Assembly: GCA_016935885.1 (NCBI GenBank)
Contig: JAFGQA010000043.1
Location: forward strand, 1-17,747
Direction: 5' to 3'
Origin: Phycisphaerae bacterium
GTDB lineage: Bacteria > Planctomycetota > Phycisphaerae > UBA1845 > UTPLA1
DNA: 17,747 nt
The position numbers and the translations under genes were made by a program. Below the pieces are notes generated by a model, which made no database searches, was not told where the DNA came from, and worked only from the letters and a program-made list of their open reading frames with translations. Below, piece by piece: positions 13,170 through 17,747 of this stretch (positions are counted from its first letter, which is position 1; each line of letters starts with the position of its first letter).

Positions 13170-14240
13170 ATGTATCTCAAATGGCTCTCTTGCCTAGGTC
13201 TCGTTGTGTTGCTTATCGGGGCATGGCCGAGTGAGGGGCAAGCCGGCCCGACGTCTGGCAGCCCGCGCAACGGCTGTGACGACGGAGACCCGTGTACCAT
13301 CGACTACCTTGGCATTGGGGGGTGCGTGAACGTGCCGATCGACTGCGACGATGGCGACCCGTGCACCATCGACTTCTGCTCGGGGGGGTGGTGCTTCAAC
13401 CTGCCCATGAACTGCGACGATAGGGACCCGTGCACCTATGACTATTGTGAGGACGGAGAGTGCATCCACGACGCGGTGATATGCAGCAGCGAGGACCCGT
13501 GCATACTCGGATATTGTGCCGGTGGCGAGTGTTACTACTACGATCCGGTGGACCCCGATGACGGTGACCCGTGCACCATCGATTACTGTGTCGACGGGCA
13601 AGCTGTCAACGAGCCGATGAACTGCAGCGACGATGACGAGTGCACGATTGATTACTGCCGTCGCGGGGAGTGCTTCCACGAGCCGATGGATTGCGACAAC
13701 GGCGACCCGTGCACGATCGACTACTGCGATGACGGAGAGTGCGTCCACGAGGAGGCGATCGACTGCGACGATGGCGACCCCTGCACCGTTGACTATTGTC
13801 ACCAGGGCGAGTGCTTGAACGAGCCGATCGATTGCGACGACGGCGACCCGTGCACCAGGGGCTTCTGTATCAACGGGTGGTGTTATTACGAGTCCGTCGG
13901 TGAGGACAGCGACGGCGACGGAGTCTGTGACGAGGGCGACAACTGCCCCGACGATCCAAACCCAGACCAGAAGGACCTGGACGACGACGGTGTCGGAGAC
14001 TTCTGCGACAACTGCCCCAAGGACTGCAACCCCGAGCAGTTGGATTGCGATGAAGACGGTGTCGGAAATGCCTGCGACAACTGCCCCAAGGATTACAACC
14101 CCGACCAGGAGGATTCCGATGGGGATGGCATCGGAGATGCTTGTGACTGCGCACCTGTCGAGGCCATACCGCTGGCAGGAACGTTCATGGGCATCATCGG
14201 TCTCAGCACGCTCAGTTCGATGAGACGACGGCGAGGTTAG
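13170..14240 (+). CDS. Secreted Cys-rich CTDC-repeat and thrombospondin-3-repeat protein
   Basis: A 356 aa exported protein. Residues 1-25 are a signal peptide (hydrophobic [14 protein letters not shown], likely cleavage after GQA). Residues 36-244 hold nine repeats of about 23 aa with consensus [17 protein letters not shown], matching the Dictyostelium CTDC repeat type. Residues 245-328 hold about four thrombospondin type 3 repeats (DSDGDGVGDxCDNCP), which bind calcium. The end, [18 protein letters not shown] followed by MRRRRG, is a short hydrophobic stretch and basic tail like PEP-CTERM sorting signals, although a clear PEP motif is missing. Repeat 1 lacks its third Cys and repeat 5 lacks two, so disulphide pairing is not uniform. 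It is very acidic. An extracellular or cell-surface structural or adhesive role is inferred; no enzyme domain is seen. A terminator follows. Confidence 0.9.
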   Translation: MYLKWLSCLGLVVLLIGAWPSEGQAGPTSGSPRNGCDDGDPCTIDYLGIGGCVNVPIDCDDGDPCTIDFCSGGWCFNLPMNCDDRDPCTYDYCEDGECIHDAVICSSEDPCILGYCAGGECYYYDPVDPDDGDPCTIDYCVDGQAVNEPMNCSDDDECTIDYCRRGECFHEPMDCDNGDPCTIDYCDDGECVHEEAIDCDDGDPCTVDYCHQGECLNEPIDCDDGDPCTRGFCINGWCYYESVGEDSDGDGVCDEGDNCPDDPNPDQKDLDDDGVGDFCDNCPKDCNPEQLDCDEDGVGNACDNCPKDYNPDQEDSDGDGIGDACDCAPVEAIPLAGTFMGIIGLSTLSSMRRRRG

Positions 14241-14271
14241 CCAAGACAAGTCAACGAGAACGGCAGACTTG

Positions 14272-14307
14272 AGAGGGCGCCTCCGGCGAGGGGGCGCCCC
14301 TCTTTTT
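14272..14307 (+). terminator. Rho-independent terminator of the secreted repeat gene
   Basis: AGAGGGCGCC (from 14272) pairs with GGCGCCCCTCT (about 14292-14303) with one bulged base, around a CTCCGGCGAGG-type loop, followed by TTTTT at 14303-14307. It lies 31 bp after the stop codon and separates this gene from the kinase promoter. Confidence 0.85.
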
Positions 14308-14344
14308 GACAGAGGCCTCTATCCAAGCAGACTGCCATCGATGT

Positions 14345-14373
14345 TTGCGGGGCTGGCGGCGGGATTGTATACT
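14345..14373 (+). promoter_or_regulatory. Sigma70-type promoter of the kinase-WD40 gene
   Basis: TTGCGG (14345-14350), an exact 17-nt spacer and TATACT (14368-14373) predict a transcription start near 14380, about 26 nt before the ATG at 14406. AGGG at 14395-14398 is the ribosome site. Confidence 0.6.
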
Positions 14374-14405
14374 CCCCGCGCGGCAAACCTCCACAGGGCA
14401 CTTCG

Positions 14406-17400
14406 ATGGCGGACGAACGCTGGCAACGCGTCAAGGAGTTGTTTCAGGCTGCGATAGAGTGCGAGCCGGGCGACCGTCCGGCGTTCCTGAACGAGGCGTG
14501 CCGTGGCGATCCGACGCTCCGTGCCGAGGTTGAGGCGCTGCTCGGCTCGGATAGCGAGACAGGTGATTTCCTCAAGCCGCCACTGGCTGACGGCGACTTG
14601 GACGTGCGTGCCGGCGAGGCGGCTGACCGGCTCGTTGGAAGCCAGATCGGTCGGTACCACCTCAAACGCGTGATTGCCACGGGCGGCATGGGCACCGTCT
14701 ATGAGGCCGTGCAGGAGCACCCCCGCCGAACGGTTGCCGTCAAGCTGATGCGATCGGGCATCGTTTCGAGTTCTGCCCTGCGACGCTTCGAGTACGAATC
14801 GCAGATCCTCGCCAGCCTGCGGCATCCCGGCATTGCGCAGGTGTACGAGGCCGGTGCGCACGATCTTGGCGGAGGTGCCGTGCCGTACTTCGCGATGGAG
14901 TACGTCCCCAACGCCAAGCCCGTCACCGACTACGCGCGAGACAAGAAGCTGGGCACGCGTCAACGGCTGGAGTTGTTTACACAGGTCTGCGAGGCGGTCC
15001 ACCACGGGCACCAAAAGGGCATCATCCACCGCGACCTGAAGCCGGGCAACATCCTCGTGGATTCAAGCGGCCAGGTGAAGATCATCGACTTCGGCGTGGC
15101 TCGGGCGACGGATTCGGACCTGGCCGTCACGACGATGCGCACGGACGTGGTCCAGCTTATCGGGACCGTGCAGTACATGTCGCCCGAGCAGGTCGAGGCG
15201 GACCCGCACGATCTTGACATCCGCAGCGATGTATACGGTCTCGGCGTGGTCCTGTACGAGTTGTTGTGCGAGAGGCTGCCATACAACGTGTGCAAGGTGG
15301 CGCTCTACGAGGCGGCTCGCGTGATCCGCGAACAGCCGCCGACGCGGCTGAGCACCGTCAACCGAACGCTGGGCGGCGACATCGAGACGATTGTGCTCAA
15401 GGCCCTGGAGAAGGACCGCGCGCGGCGGTATCAATCGGCCGCCGATCTGGTCCGCGACATCGGGCATTACCTGAACGATGAGCCCATCGAGGCCAAGCGT
15501 GATAGCGGCTGGTATGTGCTCAAGAAGACCATACGCCGATATCGCGTGCTCGTCGCTATCATCGCCGCGTTCGTCGGGTTGGTGGCCGCCTCCAGCGTTG
15601 CGTTGCTGTTCATGTACGGGAAACAGGGCGAATTGCTCGTCGAGGTGAGCCGTCAGCGCGCCGTGGCGGCCGAGGCCCGATATCGCGCCGAGGAGCGGGA
15701 GCAGACGGCGCAGCGGTATCTGTACGCCGCCCACATCAACCTGGCGCAGCAGGCGTGGGACGCGGGCAACATCCCGCGCGTGATCGAGTTGCTCGATGTC
15801 CATCGACCCGCCGATGATCAGGAAGACCTGCGAAGCTTGGAATGGTACGTGATGTGGCGGCTTTGCCACAGCGACTTGGCGACGCTCACGGAACACGACG
15901 GACCCGTCCACGCCGTGGCGTACTGCCCCGACGGCGAAATCCTCGCAACCTCCGGCGAAGACGGCGCGGTGATCGTGTGGGATGCGGCGACAGCGCGGCG
16001 ACGGTTCGTCCTTGGGGATCGGCGTGGTGCCGTGTTCGCACTTGCGTTTTCGCCGGACGGCCGCCTCATTGCGAGCGCCGGTGAGGACAGCAACGCCAGG
16101 CTTTGGGCCGTGGATTCACGGAGATGCGTGGCGACGATGCACGGGCATCTCGGCGACATCCGCACCATTGCGTTTTCGCCGGAAGGCACGGCCGTCGCCA
16201 CGGGCGGCGAAGACCGGACCGTCCGCGTTTGGCAGGCCGCCACCGGCGAAGCCAGGCATGTGTTCGATTCGCTGGGTGGTTCGGTTCGATCCCTCGCATT
16301 TGCGCCGGATGGCCAAGTGCTCGCCTCCGCCGGCGAAGACCAGCCGATCAGGTTGTGGAATCTGAAAGACAAGCGTCCGGTCCGTGAAATCGACACCCGT
16401 GGCATTGCCATTGACGCCATCGTCTTCTCACCGGACGGCCGGATTATCGTTGCGGGCGGTCGGGACCGCGAGATCGCGCTTTACAGCACGGCAACGGGGC
16501 ATCAATTGCCTGGCGCGTGGAAGCAGCGAGGCGGTGTCTGCGGGCTTGCCTTCTCCCCGAACGGCGAGATGCTGGTCTCCGCTAGCACGGACGGCGCCTT
16601 CACTTTGTGGGACATGGAATCGCGTTGTGAAGCCGACACGATCTATGGCCACATTGCCGCGGTGGCTGCGGTCGACTTCGCACCGGACGGCAAGACGATT
16701 GCCACCGCCAGCCACGACGGAACCGCGAAGCTCTGGGACATTCGGCAGGCACAGGCCTGTTACTGGTTGGGCGAACATGGCGCGGCGGTCTATTCGGCCG
16801 CTTTTTCGCCGGACGGGCGGCTGTTGGCAACGGCCGGATTGGATAAGACCATCAAGATATCGGACACGACCACACGGGGGCTCATCCGTAACCTTGCCGG
16901 GCACGGCGAGGCGGTTTCTTGCGTCGTGTTTTCCCCCGATGGCAAGACACTCGCGTCTGCAAGCGAAGATGCCAGCGTCATCGTTTGGGATTCGAGCCTT
17001 TGGAACATCAGATACCGAATAGACGACTGCGATGGCAAGGTGATGTCCGTGGCATTCTCCCCGGATGGATCGCGCCTCGTGACGGCCGACGCCGAGAACA
17101 TGGTCAAGTTGTGGGACGTCGGTACGGGGCGCTTGCAGGCCACCTTCACCGGTCATACAGACCAAGCCATGTGCGCGGCGTTCTCGCCGGACGGCAAGAC
17201 GGTCGCGTCCTGCAGCAAAGACAAGACCGTCAAGCTGTGGGATGCCGCCGACGGGAAGGTATTGGCCACTTTGCGCGGACACGGCGGGGGCATCTACCGC
17301 CTCGCGTTTTCACCCGACGGGAAGAGCCTGGCCACGGCCGGGTCCGACGAGAAGGCCAGGCTGTGGGACCTTGAGCGGTTTGAGCCACGGTTCGTGCTGT

Positions 17401-17648
17401 CTGGGCATTTCTCCGACGTCTATTCCGTCGCATTTTCCCCGGACGGCAAGACGTTGGCGACGGGCAGCGCCGACGACACGATCAAGTTGTGGGATCCCGT
17501 GACCGGCGAAATCAGGACCACGGTCAAGGCTGCCACGGGCGAGGTGATGTGCGTCGCATTCTCGCCGGATAGCCGTGTGCTGGTCGCCGGCTGCGAGAAC
17601 GCGAGCGTCTTGGTGTTTGACGGGCGACCGGTGAAGACCGGGGAGTAG
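14406..17648 (+). CDS. Membrane Ser/Thr protein kinase fused to 14 WD40 repeats
   Basis: This 1080 aa Hanks-type kinase is anchored in the membrane. Residues 1-60 (RWQRVKELFQAA, RPAFLNEAC, LRAEVEALL) are the small helical region common before such kinases. The kinase domain spans about 83-358: glycine loop IATGGMGTVYEA, Lys113 in VAVKLM, HRDLKPGN (208-215), DFG (228-230) and MSPEQ (258-262). All catalytic residues are present. One transmembrane helix lies at about 381-404, followed by a basic/acidic coiled stretch (about 408-440). From about 489 to the end are 14 WD40 repeats, each with an FSPDG-type turn and mostly an LWD end, enough for two seven-bladed propellers. With the kinase inside, the propellers should face the periplasm as a sensor or scaffold. 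Its substrates are unknown and no partner sigma factor is adjacent. Confidence 0.96.
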   Translation: MADERWQRVKELFQAAIECEPGDRPAFLNEACRGDPTLRAEVEALLGSDSETGDFLKPPLADGDLDVRAGEAADRLVGSQIGRYHLKRVIATGGMGTVYEAVQEHPRRTVAVKLMRSGIVSSSALRRFEYESQILASLRHPGIAQVYEAGAHDLGGGAVPYFAMEYVPNAKPVTDYARDKKLGTRQRLELFTQVCEAVHHGHQKGIIHRDLKPGNILVDSSGQVKIIDFGVARATDSDLAVTTMRTDVVQLIGTVQYMSPEQVEADPHDLDIRSDVYGLGVVLYELLCERLPYNVCKVALYEAARVIREQPPTRLSTVNRTLGGDIETIVLKALEKDRARRYQSAADLVRDIGHYLNDEPIEAKRDSGWYVLKKTIRRYRVLVAIIAAFVGLVAASSVALLFMYGKQGELLVEVSRQRAVAAEARYRAEEREQTAQRYLYAAHINLAQQAWDAGNIPRVIELLDVHRPADDQEDLRSLEWYVMWRLCHSDLATLTEHDGPVHAVAYCPDGEILATSGEDGAVIVWDAATARRRFVLGDRRGAVFALAFSPDGRLIASAGEDSNARLWAVDSRRCVATMHGHLGDIRTIAFSPEGTAVATGGEDRTVRVWQAATGEARHVFDSLGGSVRSLAFAPDGQVLASAGEDQPIRLWNLKDKRPVREIDTRGIAIDAIVFSPDGRIIVAGGRDREIALYSTATGHQLPGAWKQRGGVCGLAFSPNGEMLVSASTDGAFTLWDMESRCEADTIYGHIAAVAAVDFAPDGKTIATASHDGTAKLWDIRQAQACYWLGEHGAAVYSAAFSPDGRLLATAGLDKTIKISDTTTRGLIRNLAGHGEAVSCVVFSPDGKTLASASEDASVIVWDSSLWNIRYRIDDCDGKVMSVAFSPDGSRLVTADAENMVKLWDVGTGRLQATFTGHTDQAMCAAFSPDGKTVASCSKDKTVKLWDAADGKVLATLRGHGGGIYRLAFSPDGKSLATAGSDEKARLWDLERFEPRFVLSGHFSDVYSVAFSPDGKTLATGSADDTIKLWDPVTGEIRTTVKAATGEVMCVAFSPDSRVLVAGCENASVLVFDGRPVKTGE

Positions 17649-17747
17649 ACGTGTTCCCTCACCCATCTTCGACAGCGGCATTTTGCATCTCTTGCGTTGA
17701 CAAACGGTTACGTTTCTCGGTTCGGGCCTTGGCACTACGCTTCCCGG
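17649..17747. other. Right edge of the window, no gene seen
   Basis: A lone TTGACA at 17697-17702 has no matching -10 hexamer before the sequence ends. No terminator hairpin is visible directly after the kinase gene. Confidence 0.4.

Noticed and set aside
13194..14249. Long open frame antisense to the secreted repeat protein
   Set aside because: It arises because the repeated CTDC codons leave the opposite frame open; the + strand protein has a signal peptide, repeats and a strong ribosome site.

Overview
This 17.7 kb window is GC-rich bacterial DNA with ordinary housekeeping genes, several family-specific genes and an unusual density of small palindromic repeats. It most resembles a member of the Planctomycetota. 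That assignment is inferred from the style of the genome: a Ser/Thr kinase fused to a 14-repeat WD40 array, a secreted Cys-rich CTDC/thrombospondin-3 protein with a PEP-CTERM-like tail, frequent TTG/GTG starts and hairpin-rich intergenic DNA. No rRNA or other marker is present to prove it.

Layout. An RluA-type pseudouridine synthase (+) is followed by a repeat-rich gap and tRNA-Arg(CCG) (-). Next is a tight + strand operon for ornithine metabolism: ornithine aminotransferase (rocD), a P-loop protein of the cyclic-2,3-diphosphoglycerate-synthetase/predicted-GTPase family, and ornithine carbamoyltransferase (argF). A 530 bp hairpin-rich gap, a small basic orphan protein and a miniature transposable element follow. 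On the - strand, anmK, murQ and pyrG lie head to tail. AnmK and MurQ are consecutive steps of anhydro-MurNAc (peptidoglycan) recycling, and PyrG makes CTP. Reading away from anmK on the + strand is a stand-alone HD-GYP protein. After another mobile-element copy come the secreted repeat protein with a good terminator, then the kinase-WD40 protein with a good promoter.

The most striking signal is the repeat biology. A 48-bp double-hairpin palindrome in the intergenic DNA at 83-130 recurs, 37/48 identical without gaps, inside anmK. There it lies within an in-frame insertion of about 60 codons that the enzyme family lacks. pyrG carries a separate in-frame insertion of about 42 codons built from a GC hairpin and a degenerate 8-bp-period repeat, and that repeat also occurs on both sides of anmK. 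Both enzymes keep open frames and their catalytic motifs on either side of the insert. This resembles the protein-invading Rickettsia palindromic elements, here in a planctomycete-like genome. Two further miniature element families are visible: one with two copies (1048-1372 and 12601-12765, opposite orientations) and one with 19-bp terminal inverted repeats (6595-6726). The 6595-6726 element and the larger two-copy element share a nested CGAGAAGGGATTCTCG-type hairpin core.
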